From Rhizobium esperanzae (lineage in GTDB: Bacteria > Pseudomonadota > Alphaproteobacteria > Rhizobiales > Rhizobiaceae), in contig NZ_JACIFY010000009.1 in NCBI RefSeq assembly GCF_014197615.1, forward strand, positions 124,001-188,000: a stretch of 64,000 nucleotides of DNA, read 5' to 3'. This document shows, in pieces, positions 53,595 to 62,543 of this stretch. A model generated the notes under the pieces. It did no database searches, was not told the DNA's origin, and was given only the letters and a program-made list of their open reading frames with translations. The position numbers and the translations under genes were made by a program. Numbering within the stretch: position 1 is the first letter of the stretch; the number at the start of each line of letters is the position of its first letter.

Positions 53595-54590
53595 ATGAAA
53601 TTCGCGAAAACACTGGCGCTCGGCGCAGCGCTCGCCGTCGCCATGATGGCCGGCACTGCCAGCGCCAAGGACATCAAGATCGGCCTCGTCGTCAAGTCGC
53701 TCGGCAACGGCTTCTTCGACGCCGCCAACAAGGGTGCCCAGGAAGCCGCCAAGGAACTCGGCGGCGTAGAAGTGATCTACACCGGCCCGACCTCGACGAC
53801 GGCCGAAGGCCAGATCGAAGTGATCAACTCGCTGATCGCTCAGGGCGTCGATGCCATCGCCGTTTCGGCCAATGACCCCGACGCGCTCGTTCCGGCGCTG
53901 AAGAAGGCGACCCAGCGCGGCATCAAGGTGATCTCCTGGGATTCCGGTGTCGCACCGGAAGGCCGTATCCTGCAGCTCAACCCGTCCTCCAACGAGCTGA
54001 TCGGCAAGATGTGCCTGACGCTCGTCAAGGACCACCTCGAAGGCGGCAAGGGTGACTTCGCCATCCTGTCGGCCACGACCACCTCGACCAACCAGAACAT
54101 CTGGATCGACCAGATGAAGAAGCAGCTCAAGGATTTTGCCGGCCTCAACCTGGTCACCACCGTCTATGGCGACGACCTCTCCGACAAGTCCTATCGTGAA
54201 GCCGAAGGCCTGCTGAAGTCCAACCCGAACGTCAAGGTCATCGTCGCTCCGACGACGGTCGGCGTTCTCGCCGCTTCCAAGGTGGTCGAAGACAAGGGTC
54301 TCGTCGGCAAGGTCTACGTGACCGGTCTCGGCCTGCCGTCCGAAATGGCCGGCGCGATCAAGTCGGGCGCCACGAAGGAATTCGCCATCTGGAACCCGAT
54401 CGATCTCGGCTACTCCGCCACCCAGATCGCCTATCGCCTCGTCAAGGGCGAGACCGACGGCAAGCCGGGCAGCGAAATCGCCGCCGGCCGCATGGGCAAG
54501 ATCAAGGTCGGCGACAACGGCGAAGCCGCCATGGCCGATCCCTTCGTCTACAACGCTTCGAACATCGACCAGTTCTCCAAGGTCTTCTGA
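53595..54590 (+). CDS. rhaS: Rhamnose ABC transporter substrate-binding protein
   Basis: A 331-residue periplasmic receptor of the ribose-binding type. Signal peptide MKFAKTLALGAALAVAMMAGTASA cleaved before KD (read in parts). 'IGLVVKSLGNGFFDAANKGAQEAAKEL' opens the fold, with 'AQGVDAIAVSANDPDAL', 'ISWDSGV' and 'IWNPIDLGYSATQIAYRLVKGE' following. Delivers L-rhamnose to RhaPQT. GGGAGGAAAG precedes the ATG; a hairpin follows the gene, which would keep its level above that of the membrane components. Confidence 0.93.
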   Translation: MKFAKTLALGAALAVAMMAGTASAKDIKIGLVVKSLGNGFFDAANKGAQEAAKELGGVEVIYTGPTSTTAEGQIEVINSLIAQGVDAIAVSANDPDALVPALKKATQRGIKVISWDSGVAPEGRILQLNPSSNELIGKMCLTLVKDHLEGGKGDFAILSATTTSTNQNIWIDQMKKQLKDFAGLNLVTTVYGDDLSDKSYREAEGLLKSNPNVKVIVAPTTVGVLAASKVVEDKGLVGKVYVTGLGLPSEMAGAIKSGATKEFAIWNPIDLGYSATQIAYRLVKGETDGKPGSEIAAGRMGKIKVGDNGEAAMADPFVYNASNIDQFSKVF

Positions 54591-54611
54591 TCCGAAGCAG
54601 CTCTATAAAAG

Positions 54612-54635
54612 CCCGGCGGCCTGATAGCCGCCGGG
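54612..54635 (+). terminator. Intra-operon hairpin after rhaS
   Basis: CCCGGCGGC, six-base loop, GCCGCCGGG followed by ATTTC. A perfect 9-bp GC stem with a weak T-tract, so more likely a partial terminator or message stabiliser than a full stop. Confidence 0.65.
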
Positions 54636-54663
54636 ATTTCTCATTCGACACTGGTAGAAGCCG

Positions 54664-56199
54664 ATGAACGCCGCCTTTCAACAATCCGTCACGGACAGCA
54701 AAACCGGAAATGCTCCCGCCATTCTGGAAATGCGCGGCATCTCCCAGATCTTTCCTGGCGTGAAAGCGCTCGACAATGTCAGCATCGCGCTTCACCCCGG
54801 CACGGTCACCGCGCTGATCGGCGAAAACGGCGCCGGCAAGTCGACGCTCGTCAAGATCCTGACCGGCATCTACAGGCCGAACGAAGGCGAGATCCTGGTC
54901 GACGGCAGGACAGTGACCTTCGCCAGCGCCCAGGCGGCGATCGATGCCGGCGTCACCGCCATCCATCAGGAAACCGTGCTGTTCGACGAACTGACGGTCG
55001 CCGAAAACATCTTCCTCGGCCATGCGCCGCGCACGCGCTTTCGCACCATCGACTGGCAGGTGATGAACAGCCGCTCGAAGACGCTGCTGACCGCGCTTGA
55101 AAGCAATATCGATCCGACGATCCGGCTGAAGGACCTCTCGATTGCGCAGCGCCACCTGGTGGCGATTGCCCGCGCTCTGTCGATCGAGGCCCGCATCGTC
55201 ATCATGGACGAACCGACGGCCGCCCTCTCCCGCAAGGAGATCGACGATCTCTTCCGCATCATCAAGGGCCTGAAGGAACAGGGCAAGGCGATCCTGTTCA
55301 TCAGCCACAAGTTCGACGAGCTTTACGAGATCGCCGACGATTTCGTCGTCTTTCGCGACGGCCGCGCCATCGGCCAGGGCCGGCTCAAGGAAACGCCGCA
55401 GGACGAGATCGTCCGCATGATGGTCGGCCGCGACGTCGAGAACGCCTTTCCGAAGATCGACGTGGCGATCGGCGCTCCGGTGCTCGACGTGGAAAAATAC
55501 AGCCACCGCACCGAATTCCGCGATATTTCGCTGACCTTGCGCAAGGGCGAGATTCTCGGCATCTACGGTCTGATCGGCGCCGGACGGTCGGAACTCGCAC
55601 AGTCGCTCTTCGGCATCACCCGGCCGCTCTCCGGCAGGCTGACGCTGGAAGGCCGGGAGATTTCGATCAATTCGCCGCATGATGCGATCCGCGCCGGCAT
55701 CGTCTACGTGCCGGAAGAGCGCGGCCGACACGGCCTGGCGCTGCCGATGCCGATCTATCAGAACATGACGCTGCCGTCGCTGGCACGCACCTCGCGCAAG
55801 GGCTTCCTGCAGGCGGCGGAAGAATTCGCGCTCGCCCGCAAATATGCCGAGCGGCTGGATCTGCGCGCCGCCGCCCTCTCCGTGCCGGTCGGCACGCTGT
55901 CGGGCGGCAACCAGCAGAAGGTCGTCATCGGCAAGTGGCTCGCCACCATGCCCAAGGTCATCATCCTCGATGAACCCACAAAGGGCATCGACATCGGCTC
56001 GAAGGCCGCCGTGCACGGCTTCATCAGCGAGCTTGCCGCAGAAGGCCTCTCCATCATCATGATCTCTTCCGAATTGCCTGAAATCATCGGCATGTCGGAC
56101 CGGGTGCTTGTCATGAAGGAAGGCCTGTCGGCCGGGCTCTTCGAGCGCGATCAGCTTTCGCCGGAAGCGCTGGTGCGCGCGGCGACCGGAAATGCATGA
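54664..56199 (+). CDS. rhaT: Rhamnose ABC transporter ATPase (double domain)
   Basis: A 511-residue RbsA-type ATPase with two nucleotide-binding domains. First: Walker A GENGAGKST near residue 56, 'LSIAQRHLVAIARAL' in place of the classic signature, Walker B 'IVIMDEPTAALS'. Second: degenerate Walker A region 'IYGLIGAGRSELAQSL', signature 'LSGGNQQKVVIGKWL', Walker B 'VIILDEPTKGID'. This asymmetry is normal for sugar CUT2 importers. Powers RhaP/RhaQ. In R. leguminosarum the name rhaT denotes this ATPase, not the E. coli symporter. Confidence 0.93.
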   Translation: MNAAFQQSVTDSKTGNAPAILEMRGISQIFPGVKALDNVSIALHPGTVTALIGENGAGKSTLVKILTGIYRPNEGEILVDGRTVTFASAQAAIDAGVTAIHQETVLFDELTVAENIFLGHAPRTRFRTIDWQVMNSRSKTLLTALESNIDPTIRLKDLSIAQRHLVAIARALSIEARIVIMDEPTAALSRKEIDDLFRIIKGLKEQGKAILFISHKFDELYEIADDFVVFRDGRAIGQGRLKETPQDEIVRMMVGRDVENAFPKIDVAIGAPVLDVEKYSHRTEFRDISLTLRKGEILGIYGLIGAGRSELAQSLFGITRPLSGRLTLEGREISINSPHDAIRAGIVYVPEERGRHGLALPMPIYQNMTLPSLARTSRKGFLQAAEEFALARKYAERLDLRAAALSVPVGTLSGGNQQKVVIGKWLATMPKVIILDEPTKGIDIGSKAAVHGFISELAAEGLSIIMISSELPEIIGMSDRVLVMKEGLSAGLFERDQLSPEALVRAATGNA

Positions 56200-56209
56200 G
56201 GTGATGGGC

Positions 56210-57199
56210 ATGGCCAAACTGATCAGAAAACGCGAAACCCTGCTCTTTGCCATCATCGTGCTGATGATCGGCATCTTCTCGACACGGGCCGCCGATTTCG
56301 CCACACCGGATAATCTCGCCGGCATCTTCAACGACACGGCGATCCTCATCATTCTGGCGCTTGCCCAGATGACGGTCATCCTGACGAAATCGATCGATCT
56401 CTCGGTTGCCGCCAATCTCGCCTTTACCGGCATGGCGATCGCGATGATGAACGCCGCCTTTCCCGGCCTGCCGCTGATCATGCTGATCCTCGCCGCGGTC
56501 GTGATCGGTGCGGTCCTCGGCACCATCAACGGCTTCCTGGTCTGGCGCCTCGAAATCCCGCCGATCGTCGTCACCCTCGGCACGCTCACCATCTATCGCG
56601 GCATGGCCTTCGTGCTCTCGGGCGGCGCCTGGGTGAACGCCCACCAGATGACGCCGACCTTCCTCGCTGTTCCCCGCACGCCGATCCTCGGCCTGCCGGT
56701 GCTGGGCTGGGTTGCGATTATCATCGTCGCGCTGATGTACATGCTGCTGCGCTACAGCCCGTTCGGCCGCTCGGCCTATGCGACCGGCGGCAATCCGACG
56801 GCTGCCGTCTATGCCGGCATCGATACCGGCCGGACGAAATTCCTGGCCTTCGTGCTCTCGGGCGCGCTCGCCGGCCTTTCCAGCTATCTCTGGGTTTCGC
56901 GTTATGCGGTTGCCTATGTCGATATCGCCAATGGCTTCGAACTCGACAGCGTCGCGGCCTGCGTCATCGGCGGCATCTCCATTGCCGGCGGCGTCGGCTC
57001 GGTCGCCGGCACCGTGCTCGGTGCGCTGTTCCTCGGCGTCATCAAGAACGCCCTGCCGGTCATCGGCATTTCGCCCTTCACGCAGATGGCGATCTCCGGC
57101 ACCGTCATCATCCTCGCCGTCGTCTTCAACGCAAGGCGCGAGCGCAATCGAGGCCGCATCATCCTGCGTGACCGCGCAGCAGCGGAGGTCGCAGCATGA
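56210..57199 (+). CDS. rhaP: Rhamnose ABC transporter permease
   Basis: 329 residues from the ATG at 56210, eight bases after GAGG; upstream ATGs overlap the rhaT stop. Multi-span CUT2 permease: 'DLSVAANLAFTGMAIAMMNA' near 63-80, 'TLTIYRGMAFVLSGGAWV', 'YSPFGRSAYATGGNPTAAVYAGI' and the glycine-rich 'VIGGISIAGGVGSVAGTVLGALFLG' typical of RbsC-like proteins, in parts. Forms the channel with RhaQ. Confidence 0.92.
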   Translation: MAKLIRKRETLLFAIIVLMIGIFSTRAADFATPDNLAGIFNDTAILIILALAQMTVILTKSIDLSVAANLAFTGMAIAMMNAAFPGLPLIMLILAAVVIGAVLGTINGFLVWRLEIPPIVVTLGTLTIYRGMAFVLSGGAWVNAHQMTPTFLAVPRTPILGLPVLGWVAIIIVALMYMLLRYSPFGRSAYATGGNPTAAVYAGIDTGRTKFLAFVLSGALAGLSSYLWVSRYAVAYVDIANGFELDSVAACVIGGISIAGGVGSVAGTVLGALFLGVIKNALPVIGISPFTQMAISGTVIILAVVFNARRERNRGRIILRDRAAAEVAA

Positions 57200-58206
57200 G
57201 CACCGTTTCTTCAACACCCGAAAAACGGGTCATTCCCGATCGTCTCGGCACGCCGTTCAAGCGCATCATGTCGAGCTGGGAAGTGCTTCTCTTCGGTGTC
57301 GCCGTCCTGATCTTCATCTTCAATTCCGTGGCCTCGCCCTATTTCCTCGATGCCTGGAACCTCTCGGACGCCACCTTCAACTTCACCGAAAAGGCGATGA
57401 TCGCCTTTGCCATGGCGCTGCTCGTCATCTCGGGCGAAATCGACCTCTCGGTCGCCGCGATCATCGCGCTCGCCTCGACGGCAATGGGGGCGGCGGCGCA
57501 ACTCGGCGTCGGCACGCCGGGCCTGGTATTGATCGGCATCGGCACCGGGCTTGCCTGCGGCATCTTCAACGGCGTGCTGGTTTCGGTGCTGAAACTGCCG
57601 TCGATCGTCGTCACCATCGGCACGATGAGCCTGTTCCGCGGCATTTCCTATATCGTGCTCGGCGACCAGGCCTACGGCAAGTACCCGGCCGATTTCGCCT
57701 ATTTCGGCCAGGGCTACGTGTTCTGGGTATTTTCCTTCGAATTCGTGCTGTTCTTCGTACTGGCGATCGCCTTCGCCATCCTGCTGCATGCGACGAATTT
57801 CGGCCGGCAGGTCTGTGCGATCGGCAACAATGATTTCGCCGCCCGCTTCTCCGGCATCCCGGTCGAGCGCGTCAAATTCATTCTCTTCCTGCTGACCGGC
57901 GTCATGAGCGGCGTTGCCGCGGTCTGCCTGACCTCGCGCCTCGGCTCGACCCGGCCGTCGATCGCGCAGGGCTGGGAACTCGAAGTCGTCACCATGGTCG
58001 TGCTCGGCGGCATCTCGATCCTCGGCGGCTCCGGCACCATCGGCGGCGTCGTCATCGCCGCCTTCGTCATGGGCCTCGTCACCTTCGGTCTCGGCCTGTT
58101 GAACGTGCCCGGCATCGTCATGTCGATCTTCATCGGCCTGCTGCTGATCATCACGATCGCGATCCCGATCATCGCCCGCCGCATCAAGCTCATGAGCTCC
58201 CGATGA
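57196..58206 (+). CDS. rhaQ: Rhamnose ABC transporter permease
   Basis: 336 residues, second CUT2 permease. '[21 protein letters not shown]', '[20 protein letters not shown]', '[22 protein letters not shown]' and '[26 protein letters not shown]' (in parts) are the RbsC-like marks. ATG overlaps the rhaP stop (ATGA), and its stop overlaps rhaU the same way, so the four genes are translationally linked. Confidence 0.92.
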   Translation: MSTVSSTPEKRVIPDRLGTPFKRIMSSWEVLLFGVAVLIFIFNSVASPYFLDAWNLSDATFNFTEKAMIAFAMALLVISGEIDLSVAAIIALASTAMGAAAQLGVGTPGLVLIGIGTGLACGIFNGVLVSVLKLPSIVVTIGTMSLFRGISYIVLGDQAYGKYPADFAYFGQGYVFWVFSFEFVLFFVLAIAFAILLHATNFGRQVCAIGNNDFAARFSGIPVERVKFILFLLTGVMSGVAAVCLTSRLGSTRPSIAQGWELEVVTMVVLGGISILGGSGTIGGVVIAAFVMGLVTFGLGLLNVPGIVMSIFIGLLLIITIAIPIIARRIKLMSSR

Positions 58207-58523
58207 CTAAAGAAAAACACGCCTTCAAGATGCAGCTCAATCCCGGCATGGAAGCCGAATACCGCAAGCGGCATGACGAGATCTGGCCGGAACTGGTCGA
58301 TCTCCTGCACCAGTCGGGCGCCAGCGACTATTCCATCCATCTCGACCGCGACACCAACACGCTATTCGGCGTGCTGACGCGGCCTGCCGGTCACACGATG
58401 GCGAGCCTGCCGGAGCATCCGGTCATGAAAAAATGGTGGGCTCATATGGCCGATATCATGGCGACCAATCCGGACAATTCGCCGGTTCAAAGCGACCTCG
58501 TCACCCTCTTCCACATGCCATGA
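58203..58523 (+). CDS. rhaU: L-rhamnose mutarotase
   Basis: A 106-residue RhaM/RhaU-type mutarotase that interconverts alpha and beta anomers of L-rhamnose. Family residues: '[23 protein letters not shown]' with the catalytic His, '[18 protein letters not shown]' and '[19 protein letters not shown]', closing with 'LVTLFHMP'. The overlap with rhaQ and rhaK is four bases or less on each side. Experimentally known in R. leguminosarum. Confidence 0.95.
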   Translation: MTKEKHAFKMQLNPGMEAEYRKRHDEIWPELVDLLHQSGASDYSIHLDRDTNTLFGVLTRPAGHTMASLPEHPVMKKWWAHMADIMATNPDNSPVQSDLVTLFHMP

Positions 58524-59899
58524 CCACCAGTTCCTATCGCCGCATCGCCGTTCTCGACATCGGCAAGACCAATGCCAAGGTCGTCGTGCTCGACAGTGGC
58601 ACAGGCGCCGAGATCGCTGTCCTGAAGCGGCCGAATATCACGATCAAGACCGGCCCCTACCCGCATTACGATATTGAGGCGCTCTGGTCCTTCGCCCTCG
58701 ATGCGCTGAAGAGCCTTGCGCGCGAGCCGGGCTTCGATGCCATTTCGATCACCACCCATGGCGCCGCAGCCGCGCTGCTCGACCGGGACGGCGCGCTCGC
58801 CATGCCCGTAATCGACTACGAGCATGAATATCCGGAGGCGATCCGCGATGCCTATACGGCCTTGCGCCCCTCCTTCGGCGAAACCTTCTCGCCGCGCCTT
58901 GCGATGGGGCTCAATGTCGGCGCGCAGTTGCACTACCAGAAGAGCGCCTTTCCGGACGACTTCGCTAACGTCGCAACCATCCTCACCTATGCGCAATACT
59001 GGACGGCGCGGCTGACCGGTGTTGCCGCCAATGAACTGACCTCGCTCGGCTGCCATACCGACCTCTGGAACCCGAAAACATCAGACTATTCCTCGCTCGT
59101 CGACAAGCTCGGCATCGGCGAGTTGATGGCGCCGATCCGTTCGGCTTTCGATACGCTCGGCCCGGTCCTGCCCGAGATTGCCGCCGCGCTCGGGCTTTCA
59201 GCACCGGTACCGGTCTATTGCGGCATCCACGATTCCAACGCCTCGCTGCTGCCGCATCTCGTTCATCGGGAAGCGCCCTTCGCCGTCGTCTCCACAGGCA
59301 CGTGGGTGATCAATTTCGGCGTCGGCGGCGATCTCGATCATCTCGATCCGGGCCGCGATGCGCTCGCCAATGTCGATGCCTATGGTCGCGCCGTTCCCTC
59401 CTCGCGTTTCATGGGCGGGCGGGAATTCGAGATCCTTTCGGCCGAAATCGGCCCTGTCGACGAAACAGCCGCGCAGGCGGCGATCGGCGCCGTCATCGAC
59501 AAGAACATCATGCTGCTTGCCAATATCGCCTCCGGTTCGGGACCGTTTCCGGGAAAGGCAAGCCGGTGGATCAATGCCGAAGAGGCAAGCCGCGAGGAGC
59601 GTTTTGCCGCCGCCTGCCTCTACCTCGCTTTGATGACCGATGCCTGTCTCGGGCTGATCGGCGCCAAAGGCCCAATCGTCGTCGAAGGTCCCTTCGCCCT
59701 GAACGGGGCCTATCTCAAGCTGCTCGCCGCCCTCACCGGGCGCGACGTTATGGCCCTCCCGGGCTCGACCGGCACCAGCCAGGGGGCCGCCCTGCTCACC
59801 GGCATCCGGCCGGTCTCCGGCGCACAGACGCATGTTCCGCCGACCGATATTGCCGGGCTGAAGGCCTATCGCGACCGCTGGTTCGCGGCAATGGAATAG
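58520..59899 (+). CDS. rhaK: L-rhamnulose kinase
   Basis: 459 residues from the ATG overlapping the rhaU stop. FGGY-type sugar kinase: '[19 protein letters not shown]' near 12-30 (phosphate-1), '[16 protein letters not shown]', '[15 protein letters not shown]' with catalytic-base Asp, and '[20 protein letters not shown]' at the adenosine site. Makes rhamnulose-1-phosphate for RhaD. In R. leguminosarum it is also needed for rhamnose transport activity. Last gene of the plus-strand rha transcript. Confidence 0.93.
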   Translation: MTTSSYRRIAVLDIGKTNAKVVVLDSGTGAEIAVLKRPNITIKTGPYPHYDIEALWSFALDALKSLAREPGFDAISITTHGAAAALLDRDGALAMPVIDYEHEYPEAIRDAYTALRPSFGETFSPRLAMGLNVGAQLHYQKSAFPDDFANVATILTYAQYWTARLTGVAANELTSLGCHTDLWNPKTSDYSSLVDKLGIGELMAPIRSAFDTLGPVLPEIAAALGLSAPVPVYCGIHDSNASLLPHLVHREAPFAVVSTGTWVINFGVGGDLDHLDPGRDALANVDAYGRAVPSSRFMGGREFEILSAEIGPVDETAAQAAIGAVIDKNIMLLANIASGSGPFPGKASRWINAEEASREERFAAACLYLALMTDACLGLIGAKGPIVVEGPFALNGAYLKLLAALTGRDVMALPGSTGTSQGAALLTGIRPVSGAQTHVPPTDIAGLKAYRDRWFAAME

Positions 59900-59978
59900 G
59901 AGCTTTTCCGAGAACGGCCCTTGTTCATGCCGGACTTGCGGTTAGTGTGCCCCTCGAAAACCAAATCGAGGATACAGC

Positions 59979-60737
59979 ATGACAGAAGCATTCGATGCCC
60001 GCGCGCTTGCAGCCAGGCTTCACAGCCTGCACCAGGCCGGCCGGCAGGAGGAAACAGGCACTTTCACGCTGCCGGCCGATCTGCATCAGGCGATGGAAGC
60101 GCAGAACCTCCTCACGGCGGCCGACGGCATTTCCAGCAATGCCTGGAAGGTGACGGTCTCGCCGCAGGGCCAGGCGGTCGCTGCTCCGCTGCATCCCTAT
60201 GCCGAAGCCGCTTCCGGTGCCGATATTGCCTGGTATCCCGGGCTGAAATTCGAGACCGAGATTGCCGTGCGTCTCGGCAAGGATCTGCCGATCCGCGCAG
60301 GCACTCCCTACAGCCGCGCCGACGTGGTCGAGGCGATCTCCACCGTTCATCTCGGTGCCGAGCTGCTGGTCAGCGCCATCCGGGAAAGTGGCGGCGTTTC
60401 CTTTCTGCTGTTTGTCGCCGACCGTCTCGGCAATAGCGGCTACGTGCTCGGCCCGCAGGTCGAAAAGAGCGCCGTCGACACCGCCGGCGGCACGCCGCTC
60501 AAGGTTACCCATGCCGGCCGCACCATCTATGACGGTCCGGCGCAGCATCCGAAGGGCGACGTTCTCACCTGGCTCGTCGATTACGCCAATGACGGCTTGC
60601 GTCCCGACACATCGCTGAAGGCAGGCGCACTGATCACGACAGGCACGTTGAGCGGCGCAATCGAGCTGGCCGAGCCCGGCGCGATCGACATCCTCTTCGG
60701 CGATGTCAGGCTGAGTTTTTCGGTGTCGAAGATTTGA
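59979..60737 (+). CDS. Fumarylacetoacetate hydrolase/2-keto-4-pentenoate hydratase family protein
   Basis: A 252-residue protein of the MhpD/hydratase type. 'GISSNAWKVTVSPQG' near residue 50, 'GLKFETEIAVRLGKDLP' near 88 (metal Glu region) and the closing 'AGALITTGTLSGAIELAEPGAI' are family features. Substrate unknown; these enzymes add water to or cleave 2-oxo acids from aromatic or sugar catabolism. Lies 79 bases after rhaK; a link to rhamnose is not shown. Confidence 0.82.
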   Translation: MTEAFDARALAARLHSLHQAGRQEETGTFTLPADLHQAMEAQNLLTAADGISSNAWKVTVSPQGQAVAAPLHPYAEAASGADIAWYPGLKFETEIAVRLGKDLPIRAGTPYSRADVVEAISTVHLGAELLVSAIRESGGVSFLLFVADRLGNSGYVLGPQVEKSAVDTAGGTPLKVTHAGRTIYDGPAQHPKGDVLTWLVDYANDGLRPDTSLKAGALITTGTLSGAIELAEPGAIDILFGDVRLSFSVSKI

Positions 60738-60865
60738 TTGACGCCAGTTCTGCCTGCGGTCGCGACCATGCCCGCACGGCCGTCTTCACGGTCGGCAGAA
60801 AATGTTAAGTTGACAATCCAGGTTTAGTTTTGCAGGAACCTGCAATGCGGAACCTGGAGCAGACC

Positions 60866-61645
60866 ATGCCTTCGTCTTTCCTTGCCCTGTCTGACATTAC
60901 CTATGCCATCGGGCCGAAGCCGATCCTGCATGGCATCGACCTGACCCTCGATCAGGGCCGCATCTACGGCCTGGTGGGACCGAACGGCTCGGGCAAGAGC
61001 ACGCTTTTGAAGATCATCGCCCGCCAGGTCGCGCCGCAATCCGGCGCCATCTCCTTCGGCGGCAAGGCGGCGGCGGACTGGGGCGCCCGGGAATTTGCCC
61101 GGCACGTCGCCTATATGCCGCAATTCACTCCGGCGACCGACGGGATGACCGTGCGCGAACTGGTGGCGCTCGGCCGTTTTCCCTGGCACGGCACGCTCGG
61201 CCGCTTCACCGCAACAGATCGCAGCAAGGTCGAGGAAGCCATCGCCCGCACCGAGCTCGAGGACTTTGCCGATCGCCCCGTCGCCAACATGTCCGGCGGC
61301 GAGCGCCAGCGCGCCTGGATCGCCATGATGCTCGCCCAGGACGCCCGCTGCCTGCTGCTCGACGAACCGACATCGGCACTCGACCTTGCCCACCAGGCAG
61401 GCGTTCTCTCCCTTGTGCAGGATCTCAGCCACGAACGCGGGTTGACCGTCGTCATCGTGCTGCACGATATCAATCTTGCCGCGCGCTACTGTGACTCGAT
61501 CGTCGCACTCAGCCGCGGCCGGATCATCGCCGAAGGCACGCCCGGCGATATCATGCGCGCTGAAAAGCTGCACTCGATTTTCGGTGTCAGCATGGGCGTC
61601 TTTCCGCATCCGGTTCGAAACGAGCCGGTCAGCTATCTCTTGTAG
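60866..61645 (+). CDS. Iron-siderophore/haem-type ABC ATPase (FhuC-like), orphan
   Basis: 259 residues from the ATG at 60866 (GGAG six bases upstream; earlier TTG and ATG possible). 'YGLVGPNGSGKSTLLKII' Walker A, 'YMPQFTPATDGMTVRELVALGRFPWHG' in parts, which is the Q-loop and the FhuC/FepC-type 'GRFPWHG' segment, signature 'MSGGERQRAWIAMMLAQ', Walker B 'CLLLDEPTSALD', switch 'VLHDINLAARYCD'. Normally pairs with two FecCD-type permeases and a binding protein, none of which is next to it here. Confidence 0.9.
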   Translation: MPSSFLALSDITYAIGPKPILHGIDLTLDQGRIYGLVGPNGSGKSTLLKIIARQVAPQSGAISFGGKAAADWGAREFARHVAYMPQFTPATDGMTVRELVALGRFPWHGTLGRFTATDRSKVEEAIARTELEDFADRPVANMSGGERQRAWIAMMLAQDARCLLLDEPTSALDLAHQAGVLSLVQDLSHERGLTVVIVLHDINLAARYCDSIVALSRGRIIAEGTPGDIMRAEKLHSIFGVSMGVFPHPVRNEPVSYLL

Positions 61646-61652
61646 GCATCGC

Positions 61653-62534
61653 CTACACCTTTTCGCGGAACATCTCGATGATGGCGGAGAAATCGCGCCC
61701 GCCATTGCCCTGCTTTTCGAAGAGCGCGAAAAGCTGGGCCGCTTCCGCTCCCATCGGCGTCGAAGCACCGCTCGCCAGCGCCGCCTCCTGTGACAGCTTG
61801 AGATCCTTCAGCATCAGCGCTGCCGCAAAACCCGGTTTGTAACCGTTATTCGCCGGCGAGGTCGGCACCGGTCCCGGCACCGGGCAATAGGTGTTGATCG
61901 CCCAGCACTGGCCCGATGACGTCGAGGCGACGTCGAACAGCGCCTGATGCGAGAGGCCGAGTTTCTCGGCAAGCACGAAGCCTTCGCAGACGCCGATCAT
62001 CGAAATACCGAGGATCATGTTGTTGCAGATCTTGGCCGCCTGACCGGCGCCCGCCTCGCCGCAATGGACGATCTTCTTGCCCATCGCCTCGAGGATCGGC
62101 TTCGCCCGGGCGAAGGCTTCGTCCGAGCCGCCGGCCATGAAGGTCAGCGTGCCGGCGGTCGCCCCGCCGGTGCCGCCGGAGACGGGCGCGTCGAGCGAAG
62201 GGCAGCCTGCGGCCTTGGCCATCTCATGCGCCTTGCGGCTGCTTTCGACATCGATTGTGGAGCAATCGATGACCAGCGTATCCTGCGCCGCGGTCTGCAG
62301 GATGTCCGTCCAGGCCGTCAGCACGTGTTTGCCCTGCGGCAGCATCGTGATGACGATTTCGGCGTCCTTCACCGCCTGGCTGGCATGGCTCGCCGGCTTG
62401 ACGCCGCTCTGCTCGGCCGCCTTCAGCACGGGAGCGGCGAGATCGAAGCCGAGGACTTCGTGACCCGCTTTGACGAGATTGGCCGCCATCGGCCCGCCCA
62501 TATTGCCCAATCCGATGAATGCGATCCTTGCCAT
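61653..62534 (-). CDS. mmsB: 3-hydroxyisobutyrate dehydrogenase
   Basis: A 293-residue beta-hydroxyacid dehydrogenase. N-terminal NAD loop 'IGLGNMGGPMAANLVKAGHEV' (in parts), substrate loop 'DAPVSGGTGGATAGTLTFM' near 122, catalytic Lys in 'AGQAAKICNNMILGISM' near 170, and 'KDLKLSQEAA'. Oxidises 3-hydroxyisobutyrate in valine breakdown; this exact pattern favours MmsB over tartronate semialdehyde reductase. The convergent ABC gene ends seven bases away; upstream is the GMC oxidoreductase, nine bases from its ATG. Confidence 0.88.
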   Translation of the reverse strand: MARIAFIGLGNMGGPMAANLVKAGHEVLGFDLAAPVLKAAEQSGVKPASHASQAVKDAEIVITMLPQGKHVLTAWTDILQTAAQDTLVIDCSTIDVESSRKAHEMAKAAGCPSLDAPVSGGTGGATAGTLTFMAGGSDEAFARAKPILEAMGKKIVHCGEAGAGQAAKICNNMILGISMIGVCEGFVLAEKLGLSHQALFDVASTSSGQCWAINTYCPVPGPVPTSPANNGYKPGFAAALMLKDLKLSQEAALASGASTPMGAEAAQLFALFEKQGNGGRDFSAIIEMFREKV

Positions 62535-62543
62535 GGTCTTCTC

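Noticed and set aside
54502..56592. 696-codon minus-strand frame opposite rhaT
   Set aside because: Shadow frame; no domain, and it would cross two gene borders of the rha operon.
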